Of a DNA stretch of 64,000 nucleotides, positions 46,340 to 59,760 are shown piece after piece. The stretch's first letter is position 1. Each line of letters starts with the position of its first letter. The DNA is taken from assembly GCF_037975245.1 (NCBI RefSeq), contig NC_092580.1:27309501-27373500 (forward strand), given 5' to 3'. The position numbers and the translations under genes are program-made. Below the pieces are notes generated by a model. The model did no database searches. It saw only the letters and a list, made by a program, of their open reading frames with translations, and was not told the origin of the DNA. The DNA is from Apostichopus japonicus. Its lineage: Eukaryota > Echinodermata > Holothuroidea > Aspidochirotida > Stichopodidae.

Positions 46340-48735
46340 GCGCGTATCCAGGATTTTCTAACCCGGGGGGCGCGAATTACTATCTAAGCGGAGCGCCACC
46401 ATCGGTTGGCGCGCAGCGTACAAGAAAATTTCTGGTTTTGATACCCACCCAGATCACCGGAAATGGCACTTCTCAGGCTTGAAATAAACAACCAGATGTA
46501 CACTTTTCGCCTGAGAACCAAGTATTTCCCAATAGTTTTTTTTCCATCCATAACCTTTTTGAAGATTGTCACCAGTCACAAAACATGTTCGACCTCATCG
46601 CATCTCCCGTGGATCATTGCTTTTGAATAGGTGATTCTACGTCGCGACACACAATATCCGTCAGCCCCACTTTTCAAGGTTTTAAGCCCATTATTTGTCC
46701 AGAATTTGAAAATTCACGTTTCTCGTGAATAAACTCACCTCAAAACATACCCTAACGTTGCACAAAATTTCATCTATGGACAAACAATATAGAAAAATCT
46801 GCTTCAACCCTAACAGACCGGTCAAAATTGCACGAGTAGAGGGAACTGTGATGAAGAATGTTGGTCAGAAATTTTCGAAAATTCAGACACAGTTAGTTTC
46901 TTGGTGTACAAATATTAAAACCTCTTATAACGGCTATTATCAAACTTCGTTGAAAGAAATGAAAAATTAGCAGATATTTCCGAAACCGAACACTACACAC
47001 ATAGACGTAGTAGGCTGGGGGGGGGGGGCTACAGCCCTAATTCGCCATTACTAATGTAAAAGAGAGTTTCGACCAAGGGCGGCGGAAGCACTTTTAACCT
47101 GGGGGGGGGGGCACCGGCATCAAAGGGCACTTTGCAGAAATTCGATTGGACTGATGCAGCCTTACATTTAGTACCCTTTATAACTTTTATTGTATTTTCT
47201 TATTGCGAATACACATCACTCCATCAACGACCCCCCCCCCCCCAAGGAAAATGTGCATACTAGCACTACAATATCCAATGTGAAAATTGGGAAACAAGGA
47301 ACAAGTTTACTTTTGAGACAAAATAAGGTGAAATCATGCTAGTTGCTAATGTAGGAATCTTCCGAATTAGACTTTATTTCTTGTTAATATCTTAACACAT
47401 TTTTTCCATTCGAAATAGCTTTGAGTTTGACCCACAGGAATTCATTAAAAGTGAGGGGCGTAGGTAGGATTTGCAAAGTATATGCACGACTATCTGAGCG
47501 GAGCGCCACCATCGGTTGGCGCGGAGCGTGCAAGAAAATTTTTGGTTTTACAAACCCCTCAGATGGCCGGAAACGGCCCTTCCCGAGTGTTCATTCTGGT
47601 TCCCTGGCCTCTTGCTAACTTGAGACACCTCAATTTTTATATAGAAAAAGGGCACATTTATAACCTGAGGAAAAGTGGGGGGCACGTGCCCCCTGTGCCT
47701 CCCCGGTTCCGCCACCCTTGGTTTTGACATAATTGGACCTCCATGCTTTTTCTCCATCTACATAAGACATTTCGTCGTTTACATTAGCATCCCGCGGTAT
47801 ACTGCGCAACTTTCACGGGCAAGTCGGACAATTTTGAGGCTGTTCATCCTGGAACGCCATTTTCATGCTCACTGATATGATGTCATATCTACTGGTTGCT
47901 TTACAAATTCAAACAGGCTCGTAGCGAGGAATTTGCCAAGGGAGGGATGAAGCATGTAGGCAAATTATCTAAGCGTAGCGCCATCATGAATTGGCGCGAA
48001 GCGTACAAGAAAATTTTGTCCGAAAATGCCTCCCAGATCGCTGGAAATGGCACTACCCACGACCATTTGTTGGCGCGAAGCGTACAAGCAAATTTTGGCC
48101 GAAAATCCCTCCCAGATCGCTGGAAATGACACTTCCCAGGCCTTGTAAGTTGCATCTAAGCACTTTCTATTTTGAAATTACTAGCGATGTCATAACAAAT
48201 AATGCTGAAGGAGGGGGGGGGGGCGGTGGCACCTTCCCGAAATGCGTCATGTTCCCTGACGACACGGTCGAGTTCGAGACCAGCAACAGTTGGTTTCATA
48301 GCACAATTTTAAGGCGTATATACACACACACGCGTTATGACAGACCATATATAGTATGTATATATATATAGATCATGAGTGAGAGAGGAAAATGGAAACG
48401 TCAAAAATGGAGTTGTCGGTGTAAGGGGTAGGGTGAGGCACACGCCCCTTCCGCAATCCTTGATCCGTAACTGGCTACCCTTTGTATGTAATAGGGATCA
48501 GCGCTGTAATTATGACTGTTCCTCTTTCTCTTCCTGGTGTCTTGGCGTTTTCTAGCTTCTACTCTCTCCTTTTCTTCTTTTTCTCTCTTTCTTCCTTTTC
48601 TTTTCTTTTCCCTTCCTTCCTTCCTCTCCTTCTCCTTTCCCCCCCCTCTTTTTCCTTTTTTCTTCTCTTTTTTTTTCTCTCCTCTTTTTCTTACCCGGGG
48701 GGCGCGCGCCCCCAACGCCCCCCCTGGATACGCAC

Positions 48736-48738
<3 letters not shown>
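46337..48738 (-). mobile_element. Large non-coding DNA transposon, family B copy 2 (contains nested elements)
   Basis: Inverse of 30844-32933. The ends are CAGGCGCGTATCCAGG and CCCTGGATACGCACCTG, with ATATA on both sides. A nested 647-bp element (47074-47720) occupies a site that is intact in copy 1. The hairpin module near 47965 is followed by a partial second module (to 48145). The C/T-rich tract 48550-48695 matches the A/G-rich tract of copy 1. No transposase frame is present. Confidence 0.85.
47074..47720 (+). mobile_element. Nested hAT-like miniature element, family E
   Basis: Ends CAAGGGCGGCGGAAGC and GGTTCCGCCACCCTTG, with 8-bp duplication GTTTCGAC/GTTTTGAC (47066-47073 and 47721-47728). 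The uninterrupted target reads GAGAGTTTTGACATAATTGG when compared with copy 1 of family B near 31812-31831. It contains a hairpin module at 47490-47590. Confidence 0.93.
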
Positions 48739-48781
<43 letters not shown>

Positions 48782-48880
48782 CTATATATATATAGGCTAT
48801 ATATATATAGGCTATATATATAGTATATATATATATAGGCTATATATATATATATATAGGCTATATATATATACAAATTT
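48739..48880. repeat. TA microsatellite with TATAGGC interruptions
   Basis: TATATATAGGC repeated about six times in a TA background. It is a simple repeat next to family B copy 2. Confidence 0.85.
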
Positions 48881-48933
48881 GACAGGATAGCAAGTTAGTT
48901 AACAAATTTGATATTGGAAACCTATATTATGGC

Positions 48934-48970
<37 letters not shown>

Positions 48971-48974
<4 letters not shown>

Positions 48975-49206
48975 TGTCACCAAAAACAGAACTAGTATTG
49001 TTCGATATAGGTGACAAACGCCTACAGTGGAATTACGATCTTCCTTACCGGTTTCGAACCTCTGGACATACTATCAGCGTCCATAGCCTAGTGGTTAGGG
49101 TGTCCGCGTACAGAGCGGGAGGCCCGTGGTTCGAATCCCGGTGGAGGCTGAAAGTTTTTTCACTGTTCTTGATTTTCCAACTCATTACGATTTTCATTTA
49201 TATATA
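48971..49206 (+). mobile_element. tRNA-derived SINE, family 3 copy 1
   Basis: A box TAGCCTAGTGG (49084-49094) and B box GGTTCGAATCC (49128-49138) inside a 236-bp unit identical by eye to 49344-49579. The acceptor stem does not pair well, so it is a tRNA relic rather than a tRNA gene. The tail runs into TATATA. Confidence 0.85.
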
Positions 49207-49343
49207 TTCATTTGCCTTTGTCGTTTACCTCCATTGCATTAACATAAAGTCTGTTCAAAGTATCTCTTTCGAGATCCGGCTTTAGGAATCACAAATGATT
49301 TTCGAGTTGGATAGCATCATGTTTGATCTCTAGAGTAGGGCAA

Positions 49344-49579
49344 AATATGTCACCAAAAACAGAACTAGTATTGTTCGATATAGGTGACAAACGCCTACAG
49401 TGGAATTACGATCTTCCTTACCGGTTTCGAACCTCTGGACATACTATCAGCGTCCATAGCCTAGTGGTTAGGGTGTCCGCGTACAGAGCGGGAGGCCCGT
49501 GGTTCGAATCCCGGTGGAGGCTGAAAGTTTTTTCACTGTTCTTGATTTTCCAACTCATTACGATTTTCATTTATATAAA
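49344..49579 (+). mobile_element. tRNA-derived SINE, family 3 copy 2
   Basis: An exact copy of 48971-49206 at an offset of 373 bp, with A box at 49457 and B box at 49501, followed by a TATATAAATA tail. The 137-bp spacer between the copies is unique. Confidence 0.85.
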
Positions 49580-49957
49580 TATATATATATATATATAAAC
49601 AACGCTGGGCTCTTCCGGTCAACTTTTCACCTTCCTCGCTTGTCACGTTCACGTCGCTTCAAATGATTTGCAAAGCTGTTAGGATTCGCAACTTATTTCA
49701 AGGTGTTTTAGACGACGGATCGTTCTATGCATAGAGAAAATAGTTTGCAGCAGTATACTGGTAATTTCCCGCCCACACCATTCAACATTCTTAAATCATT
49801 ATGAGAAGCGAAATTCCTAAAAGGATGTCATATCCTTGTGTCTTAGACACTCGTAGGATATCCTTTCGTCTTACGGCGTAACCGCAAAACCGACAGAGCA
49901 GTTCTTGATATCCCGGATTACGGACTTATAGTCATTCTCAAATAGATTATTCCCACT

Positions 49958-50249
49958 CAGGCGCGTAGCCAAGGGGGGGGGGGCGAAGGGGGCAGCCCCC
50001 CCCTTGAGCATATTTTTTACAATTTTTTTTAAGGTTTTTATGATATCGCTAGTATTTTCAAAAGAGAAAATGCTAAGATGCAACTAACAAGGCATGGGAA
50101 GTGCCATTTCCGGCGATCTGGGAGGCATTTACAGCCAAAATTTTCTTGTACGCTTCGCGCCAATACATGGTGGCGCTACGCTTAGATAGTTTGCAATGCA
50201 GAATCTACAGTTTCGCCCCTCCCTTGGCAAATTCCTGGCTACGCGCCTG
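49958..50249 (-). mobile_element. Hairpin-module miniature element, family D copy 2
   Basis: Ends CAGGCGCGTAGCCAAG and GGCTACGCGCCTG, with an exact 8-bp duplication TTCCCACT (49950-49957 and 50250-50257). The core is inverse to that at 38289. The hairpin is at 50157-50176. Confidence 0.95.
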
Positions 50250-50257
50250 TTCCCACT

Positions 50258-53250
50258 ATTTGCGATTCGAAGCAAAATTAGGCGAGTTCATATCTTGATA
50301 GAAGAGATTATGACAGTAAATGTGTGAAATCACGTAAACTTAGACAGAGACCAATACATGTACAAAAGGAGGGGCAACACTAAGAGTCAGATCAATGTTG
50401 AATATGGTTATTATTGCCTCCTCTGGCGGTACCACAGCTGCGTGAACATTATGACTGTTTAAATTATTAGGGTAGCATGCCCCTCATCCCCCTCCCCCTC
50501 ACCTCATCCGGCGTCTTGAACCCTGTTTCTATAAGTCGAAACCGAAAATAGAAAAGGTTGAGGAAAGGAAAAAAAGGAAACAGTTGAAATAGGTATAAGT
50601 GTTGCAGTGGGGAGGTCGGTCTGTAAGTGATGAGGTCTGTAAGGCTATGATCGTCTTGTCACATGTGTTTACGTTTCATTCATTCTTCTGCTAAAGTCCG
50701 ATGCAGCATCTTGAACGTGGATTTCTTTTAATCAAATGTGGTTAGCGCCCTCGATTCATGAAAGTATACGCCACACGCAACACGGTTACATACACATGAA
50801 TGGGCTTAATTTGGTCGAGTCTGCCGATAATTATCCACAAATTGAACTCACCCCAGAAATGAAATTTTTTATTTCCTTTTCTTTTATTTTTGTATCAATA
50901 ATCATAACATTCTTTCTCGATCATTTCTTTTGTCCTGTCAAATGAGAAGATGAATTGCTACCCGAAGATTTGACTTTCGTTTATAGAAACTTTAAGAAGA
51001 TTTAATAACACTAATGTTACCATTGGGAGGCGATCCGTCAATGTCATGCAACGCCTTAAACGAAGTAGGAGATATTAACAACCTTTAGGGAGCCCTTCAG
51101 GTTTGTGTCAGTGTGTGGTCGTATACCAACAAGGTGTTTCATTAACATACCAATTGTCACTTTCGACCTTTACAAACCATGTAACTATACGTCCTTATAA
51201 TCGAAATTGTAAGTTACCTGTTTTAACCTATCAAAACATTATGCAGGTCATCATCAAACGGCCATTTTGTATACATTCGCGCCAATATCTGAAAAGTCCT
51301 CATTTCAATTGTCATATTTACATAATAGGGAAGGAGATGGTACCAACAGTTGGCTCTTGATATCTTATTTGATTCATCAATAAACCTTAAATTCATCACA
51401 AAATGTGGCTTTAACCCATCAAATTTCAGGATTTCAGCAGGAATACCAAAGCCTTTATATAACGGACTACAAATATTTTATGTATTAATAAGCAATTTCA
51501 GATTCCATTTTTTTAAATTTCAGCTGTATGTTTAATGTAGTAAACCCAGCCTATCTAATCGACTCGATTCGCTGATACTTCAAGATTTCAAACTGGTCTA
51601 GATTACTTTTACACTTATAAAGTTTTCTCATCAGTAAAACTGATGTAATATTTACTGACAGACTAACCTAATAAATTCAGACATGGAGGAATTGTAGCCA
51701 GATATATTTCTCATAGATGACGAGCGATTCGTTTGATGATGGGTATATGGTGGGGGGGGGGGTATTAAGTGGTGTAGCAATGACAGGGGGGCCTCTCTCC
51801 TACAGAAATGTTCAGGGAAGGAACGGGGACTGGGAGCAAATTGATCGCGCACACAATGTCGTATGAACATTGGCAAATGTATAATTAAAATGATAGAAAT
51901 GATGGCGCCATTTTGCATTAAATCCCCTTTACTGAATCAACCCTTTCACAAAGGTGAGGGATCTTCCCTCCCCTTATGACCCACCCCTCCATACAACGGA
52001 TTTCAGTCATATTGCGTACCCCCCCCCCCCAACCTCCCCTACTCCAAATTCGAAGTAGTTACCGGAGGGTAAAGCCTAAATGGGGTCATGAAAAACTGTA
52101 TCAATATAAGCGTTAATTAAACTTAAATTTTCTGCCTCTTAAAATGGGGGCTCAATTTTGGTTTTTGCCCTCTCACACCACGCAGGCTGGTTTCGCGCCT
52201 TGGGATCTGGAGGGCGGGGGCACTAATTATCACCCTCACCATCGAGGAAACTTTCGTAGCAGATGTGGATATGTACCATATTGATATTACGGCTGCAACT
52301 AACTGGTGCAGGAGTAATACACGTCCGATGTGCGGGCAACCATCGTGGCAGAGCTATGATATACTAATATATCTCTGACCTGCACACAACAAGCAAAGAC
52401 ATCTTAGTTGGCTTTCATAAGCTTTTTCTCCAAGATTGAAATATTTGGACCATTGGTCATGGCTCTAACCAGTGACCTGCGTCACCTGCCAGTTTGGTAT
52501 ATGCTACATGAACCGTTCTTACAAGTCACATAGCCTACGCGCGCAGCCTCTCTCAGTGATAGGCTATACAATTTTACTCCCGGGTCGACGGGAAGAAGAT
52601 AAGGTATATGCTATAGGCGGGTCAAATCCATCGCCTCTGTAATAAGGTAACTGCCAATTAGATACCAGCTCCAGGTGAGACAGCTCCACAGGTGTGTATG
52701 AAAACGTTCTATGAAGACTGGTGTTTTCATACTTCTCATCAGTTTTGCCACAAAATCGTCAGAAAAGATAACAAACTTCCAACTTCTTATTCAAGAGTTC
52801 TGTCCGTCTGATTCTTTTCTCATACCATATCTCCTGTCAAATAAGATTTTTATCGTTGACAAGTAACTTGTATAATCCCAACTAGACATAATGACTTACA
52901 TGTGAACTTTGATATTTATTTCCATGGTAACGGACCACATGATACTGTCAATGGGTTGTAGTAAATAGAGCCGTATGTCTACACACGGCTCTGGTAGCGC
53001 ATGCGGTTTATACCACACCCACGCATTTTCTTTGACCGTGCGCTGAACCGGACTATAGGTATAAGGATATTTAATTTTACGCGCTGTTATAGTGATGATG
53101 AACCTTTCGGATAAGCCGTGAAATTGAGGACATACACATGAAAATGACGCGTAACTGAAAATTGCCACCGTATTCTGACAACATCACAGACGGACAAAAT
53201 ACGATCTACCTGCAAATGTTGAGACCTGCTAGGTTTAAAAACCTGTAATA
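50258..53250. other. Intergenic, no gene seen
   Basis: No exon candidates with both borders and a recognisable product. There are short G and C homopolymers near 51751-51763 and 52019-52031. No RNA gene or complete transposon was recognised. Confidence 0.4.
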
Positions 53251-53253
53251 TTT

Positions 53254-53276
53254 ATGTATGTATGTATGTATGTATG

Positions 53277-53310
<34 letters not shown>

Positions 53311-53640
53311 TGTATGCGTGTATGTATGTATGTATGTACGTACGTACGTACGTACGTACGTACGTATGCATGCATGCATGCATGCATGCATGCATGTATG
53401 TATGTATGTATGTATGTATGTATGTATGTATGCATGTATGTATGTATGCATGCATGCATGCATGCATGCATGCATGCATGTATGTATGTATGTATGCATG
53501 CATGCATGCATGCATGCATGCATGCATGCATGCATGCATGCATGTATGTATGTATGTATGTATGTATGTATGTATGTATGTATGTATGTATGTATGTATG
53601 TATGTATGTATGTATGTATGTATGTATGTATGTATGTATG

Positions 53641-53681
<41 letters not shown>
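53254..53681. repeat. Tetranucleotide array: TATG, CATG and TACG blocks, then TA
   Basis: About 390 bp in a strict 4-bp register where blocks of TATG alternate with blocks of CATG (self-complementary GCATGC) and one TACG block, ending in (TA)n. Cys-Met-Tyr-Val and Met-His-Ala-Cys frames on both strands are artefacts. Confidence 0.95.
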
Positions 53682-53684
<3 letters not shown>

Positions 53685-53689
53685 AGTTT

Positions 53690-56159
53690 GAATTCCCTTA
53701 TGCAGTAATATTTCCATCATTTTGTGATGAGGAGTAAGTACATCCTTTATAGTAATGCGCCTCCGGATTGGGTGAAAAGATTGCACTGTACATGGCGCAC
53801 ACTATCATTTTTGTGCCCTTCCTTACAAAACCAGGAGTTCAAGACTGTTATACGGTAGTCTGTACCGTACATTTGTCTCAGTGTTCCCAGGGACTACAGC
53901 CATCATACACACCGATTCGTGCAATTGTTTTTGTCTCATATTTAATAAGAATAATATTACATCTTAGTTCGATTTTACCGCTGTTCGTGTCAGAGATTTA
54001 AAGATATTTGTCGTGTGGATGTTACTCTGATTATTATTCTTGATATTTTATTAAGTAGCCTATATATATACCCTTTCCTAATTCTCCACATGCATTTTAC
54101 ATAAGTTGAAAGAAGGCACTAGTGGAGTGTGAGATGGGCTGGCATATATATAGAGCAGTGCGGGCTGCGGTAGAGGGAAGATGAGTTGGTATAGACAGGG
54201 GCGTCGCTACAGAGGGTACAGGTGCCAATTATGTCACCGGTCCCCCCTTTTTTCAAATATACAGTATTTAAATTTGCCTTAAGTATTTTTTATTATTACA
54301 AAATGAAGTTTAAATTAGGCTGTATCACATATCAGTATTTCCACAGGCCCCCAAAAAACTCTTAAACCAGGGAGGGGGTTGAAGCAGATTTCTGAAGTTA
54401 GTTTGGTAGATTTTCGATAATATTATATCTAATCTATATGTAGGTCATTAGTTTGGCTGGTTACAGTTCAATTCAATTAATGGAATCAAGGACAATTCGT
54501 GCATATTAAAACACACCCACCCCCCCTCCCCCCCGCATCTCAAACAACCTTAGCAAAAATCAACAGCAACACAAAAACTGTGAAAAAAAGAGGTGTAGAA
54601 ATTGCCATTATTACCTACATGAAGGTGAACAGGTTATACATTTAGCACCTTCATACGGGCTAGCGTGCAGGGTTTACATTTCACACCTTAATTCATTTTA
54701 ATGGAAAATAAGTTCGCGGTTTTGAATCGGTTTCGTAATTGATTTAAATTTTAGGGGGTTTTTCTTTCATTTTCGGGACGAGGTGAATCTGCACGCTGTC
54801 ACTGTACAATTAAACCAGAGAGCTGCTACTCTAACAGTAGCAGCTCCCTGATTAAACCATGTAGGCATATACTGCCAGTTAACAGTGATAAACTTTCAAA
54901 GGTATGTATACCCTGTTGTGTGTATACTTCAATTGTTCACACAGCGATATTACATTTCACGTGAGGATGATACATACCTACGGTATGTGTTAAATAGTAG
55001 TTGTACTTTGTGAAATTAACAGTTATTTCTTCGTCGGCTTCAACGCAATATTTCTTCTTCTGTTTTCTCCTTTTTATTTATATTTTGCAAAGTCGGTGGG
55101 TTTGGAGTTAGGAGGTGAGGAAATTATCCGGAGAAGAGCGTTGACAAATTTGTTATGGATTTTGCTTAGATTCTCCAAATCTTGGTCAAACGTCACTTTT
55201 TGCACGCATGGATGTCAAATTAACTCATCATTGCTCACATTATTGAGCTATTTAGTACATCAAATTATGGGACGAAGGTCTTATCAAGATCTTACTAAGT
55301 TCTTCAAATGCACCTTGTGCATTATAAATGCATGACGTCACACTTTCAAGTTTATCGCGTAAGACCTCGATTCCGACTATATATATATATATATATATAG
55401 CAGTTAAAAGCCTCCTGAATACTCGTAATGAAGAAAGCCGTTTCACGGTGCACCACGCTACACCGTACACTTAATCGTATTAGGTTCAAGCTATCGCCTC
55501 TTAAGAATATTTTCCATAAGGGTTCTCAATTAACTTAATTTAGTCCGGCCAATAAAAGAGATTGAATGTTTATAATAAACAGTAAGAAAAAAAAAACTTG
55601 ACATATGAAATTGACGGGTTAGTTTCAGTCCCATAGTACAAGAGAAATAGAAAGGGGAAAAAGAGAGAAGAATGATGCAGAATAGAGGCATATCTCATCT
55701 TAAATCGCTCGTAAATTATAGCTTTCTATATATTAGTTCGTTTCTAGGCCAATAGACAATGCGAAGGGTCTATGGCACATCTTTGCGATCAGCCAAATTG
55801 CACGCAAAAGTCTCGTATTTCGAGAGAATTCGGATGTGTGTGTATGTGTGTGTGTGGGGGGGTGCATCGGGTGGTGGGGTGGGGGTGTCTCGTGGAAGAC
55901 ATTGGCCTCTCCAACCCCAACAAAAATTAAAAGTAGTTATAGAAGTAGAAGAAACAATCGTTCTTCATTTCTTAACTAGAATATATTTCCCTGCACTCCC
56001 TCATTAATAGTTGTCGGCCCTTAGTGCTATAAACAAGGTTCGATTCTGTTATTTATGAAGACTCTCCGTCAAGTTAGGACACATTTATGAAACGCACTAT
56101 TAAACTTGAAGCTGTGAATAAGAACGTTATGTTTCTATGGTAACTGGTTAATTTTCAGA

Positions 56160-56160
<1 letters not shown>
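53690..56160. other. Intergenic, no gene seen
   Basis: Only a possible hAT left end (CAGGGGCGTCGCTAC at about 54197) and a short TA tract at 55378-55400 were noted. No supported coding sequence. Confidence 0.4.
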
Positions 56161-56227
<67 letters not shown>

Positions 56228-56330
56228 TTGAAATCTTAGTGAGTTTGAAAATTCAGAACAGTGACTTCCAGCCTCCACCGGGATTCGAACCCGGGCCTCC
56301 CGCTTTATATGCGGACACACTAACCACAAA
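56161..56330 (-). mobile_element. tRNA-derived SINE, family 3 diverged copy with (TA)n tail
   Basis: The minus strand carries GCGGGAGGCCCGGGTTCGAA (B box) and CGGTGGAGGCTGGAAGTCAC, homologous to the 49-kb units. It is followed by a 60-bp TA tail at 56164-56222. The A-box side is truncated at a GAAA/GGAA-rich junction near 56330. Confidence 0.75.
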
Positions 56331-56339
56331 GAAAGAAAG

Positions 56340-59300
56340 GAAGGAAGAAAGAAACAGAACGATAAAGAAAAATGTATTAGCTATCTTTAAAGACCAACAA
56401 CAGATGGCTTAGTTTTGAAATCTTGCTCTTATAATATCAATTCTATATCTGAATTTGTTCTCGTTGTAAACCGGACGATTCATAATTATGTCAATATTAA
56501 CAAGGGACAGTGGATTTCTTTCATCTTTTGAAATCAAGTGTTAGCTTAACTTTATCGCTTCCTTCCTCAGTCTCGCCTACAATAGTCAATCTTGTCTTCT
56601 TAACACCGAGTATATAGCTTGCATGCATGCATGGTCCATAAACCGTGGGAACTCACCTATATATTGTCACGTCATGCTAGAAATTTCAAAAATGTAATAA
56701 AAGGTTTTTTTTACGCGTGCCTGCACTTAGCACATAACTAGATAAAAGATATAGGCTATATATTATTCCTACACACTCTATATAGTGAGACGTGCTTTTT
56801 ATTAATCTAACATATTGGACAGGCATTTCGATTTGACCTTTCTATGATTTTTGTAACTTTACATAGAGAGTATGGACTTGCAACATATGTCGATGCAACT
56901 CGGTAATTTCGCAAAATATGGTGTGTGTGTTTGTGTGTGTGGGTTGGGGATGAGGCTCCTTGCCACACCCCCGTCCCTACCCGCTCTATAGAGATCTGAG
57001 TTACGAAGCTCTTCAAAGGCAATAACAATTGGTGCATCTATAGCCTAACTTTTGCCACAGACTATCCACGTGACGTTACCATTTTGTACGTGGTTTTATA
57101 ATGTGTGTCAAAAAGTGCCGAATTCAAAGGGATCAAGGGGCAATTGTCATGGGCCCTCCTGTCAGAGGGGCCCCCATCTATACACAAATATTATAATGAC
57201 AAAATAGTTTATTTTATTAAACTATTTTATTCCATTTTAATTTGTCTTACCTAAAAATCTATACTTTGATTTTTACTGGCATGCATTTACATGTATACAT
57301 GCATTTGCTTCAGATATATATCTAATTTAATCTTTTTATCAGTTCCAATTACATGCATAATTAAGTGACTTTGATGTGTAAATTCGGTCATTTGCCGTGT
57401 ATTTCAATTTCTGTGTATGAGGGTCCCACCAAACATGCAGTGCCCCGGGCCCTGCAATGTCTAACCATGTTGACATATGATCCGCGGAGGAACGCATATC
57501 CCTGACAAATATTTAGCTTGTCTATGCGAGACCAACATTGATCATTAACCGCCGTAAAAATAACTGATTATTATTATTTTCATTATTCTAGAGGAGAGCC
57601 GAGTTAGTTGCTTCCAGTGATTCATTTGAGGGAACACAAATCTTAATTGAGCTGATCTTGAACTCAAAATATACGGAGCCAGCTTTGTGTATTCGTCGAC
57701 CTTTGCACTCAACAATGGGGGAAAACCCAGGACATTTTGGCTTCTTTGAAACTAACATTTTCATTGAATCCAACAATATTTGTTAACAATGAAAGAGAGG
57801 AAATATTTTGGTGTTTGAACTTCTAATGACCCGCAGACGAATGAACTGTAGAAGAGATTCTTATCGAATCTTTTGTGATATCATAGACCATGTGTGCGTT
57901 TACTCGAAAACCATTTCATTATCACTCTGAAACTAGACACAGTCCCATAGCTAAAATATCTCTAATATCGTTCCGCATGATTACTTCATGGTAGCCATTA
58001 ATGCGATAACACTTTCTTAGAAATTAAATCGCCATGAAGGTTAATCAGATTATCTCTAGACCAAAACTGAAGAGACTTTTACTGGAGATTAGGAAGAAGA
58101 TTCCATCGCTAAATGGTTTATGCTGGAGATTATACAAGATTAATTGAGCTCTGGTCAAGGGGATTCATTGCTTCAAAAGTGGACTGCATGCAGCCTTGCA
58201 TGTAAAGTGTAATCAGATCGCGCGCGGTATTTTGCACGACACAGCATCATTGCTGGCTAATGACAGTTGCATGCGCATTTCAATCTGCTGGAGTATATCA
58301 TTAACTCCCGGTCAGTTCTGTGCAGTTCAAGATATAGTGTGGGAAGTATAGGCCTACTGGTATCTGCTCAATAACCTGAAAAGGGACGTTCTGTTGTCAA
58401 AAGTCTTTTGCATTTCCGTACGCCCTGCATATGCAAAGATCAATAAATATACGCCAGGCGTGGATCCAGTGTGTCTAAGGGGTGTACTCCCTCCCCCTTC
58501 TTTCAACCTCACCCACAAACATATACACACCCACACACAAAGTCGCTATTAGCACAACCACGCATTTAACACTTATAATGGATCTAATCTATATTCTAAA
58601 TATGGGAAGTCCTTGTAGACCACCTTCAGAGGCATAGCTGTCCACTTACTACACTCATCTATCTCCTATGGTTACTTATCTGAATACAGAACAATCAAAA
58701 TAAAAATAAAATGAATAATATGGTGGTTTTCTTCTTTATTTACTAATAGTTATGACGATAAATTTATCCTTGTTTTATACATAATTTATACCACCTATTT
58801 ATAACCTATACATTCAAGTTACATTATATTTCTTCGTGCGTTATAAAATAAATATCAGTCACTTACACTAATTTTACAAATCATGGTCATTTTGAAAATA
58901 TTGTTCAATTCTCCAAACAGCCTCAATACATAGGAAGATTGATAGGCCTCGTCTCGTTTAGTTTAATGGTTTTAATATATTCTATAAGAATTATTCATAT
59001 ATCTCGTTTATGGTCTACACTCAAGGTCATTTCTGAACAAAATAATGTAACCATTTAGCTTAATCGATAATATTATTGTAAACAAAAAGTTTATTTCGTA
59101 AATTTGATGTTAAGTTTTATGAACAACTTATATATATAAATTGCTTCAAAGGATAGAATAGATGAATCAAACAAGAGGGATAAGTTACTTCCGTAAAGAT
59201 ACGAACATCTCGTTGCTATGGGTAGGCGTATCTATCCTATCGTTCATTTTATAATACACTCATGTTCATAACTATTGTATCAGCTTTACAACCCATGAGA

Positions 59301-59394
59301 TGAAAGTAGAACAGTTTAGAAGATTAAAACAACGGGATGAAGGATACATAACATTAACTTGTCAATAAACATCCATGATATAACACCTGTTAAC
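56340..59394. other. Intergenic, no gene seen
   Basis: AT-rich. Short transposon-like scraps only: a GGGCAATTGTCATGGGCCC segment near 57140 and CAGGCGTGGATCCAG near 58454. No supported gene. Confidence 0.4.
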
Positions 59395-59752
59395 CAGTGG
59401 CGTAGGAAGGTACTTTTGAGTGGGGGGAGGGGGGCTGAAGACTGATGGCCGGCCTCGGGGAGGGGTCTAGGAATTTTTTGCATTTCCAGGTGGCCTCAGA
59501 TGCAATTTGGTGCAATATAGCACACTTCAACACCCAATCCAATTTGTAAACTTAATTTTGTATTTTCACCATGGCCTTAGATGCAATTTGGTGCTCCAAA
59601 TGAGATTTTGTTCTCATTTGAAAATGAAAAAGGGGTTTTCTGACTTGCGAACCGGGGGGGGGGGGGGGGGCGGAATGATACTTCCGCCCCTCCACATTTT
59701 TTACTGGGGGGGGGGGCTGGCGCCCCCAGCCCCCCCGGTTCCTACGCCCTTG
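59395..59752 (-). mobile_element. hAT-like miniature element, family A copy 3
   Basis: Inverse of the copies at 3297 and 29582: begins CAGTGGCGTAGGAAGG and ends GGTTCCTACGCCCTTG. The 8-bp duplication CTGTTAAC (59387-59394 and 59753-59760) is exact. Confidence 0.95.
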
Positions 59753-59760
59753 CTGTTAAC

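Noticed and set aside
48401-48739. Ser/Phe/Leu-rich open frames
   Set aside because: They come from the C/T-rich tract of a non-coding transposon that also occurs inverted at 30.9 kb.
49079-49524. Two functional tRNA genes
   Set aside because: Pol III boxes are good but the acceptor stem does not pair and the sequence sits within a longer repeated unit, so they are tRNA-derived SINEs.
53235-53786. Cys-Met-Tyr-Val and Met-His-Ala-Cys repeat proteins
   Set aside because: Translation of a tetranucleotide array in all frames; no gene structure.
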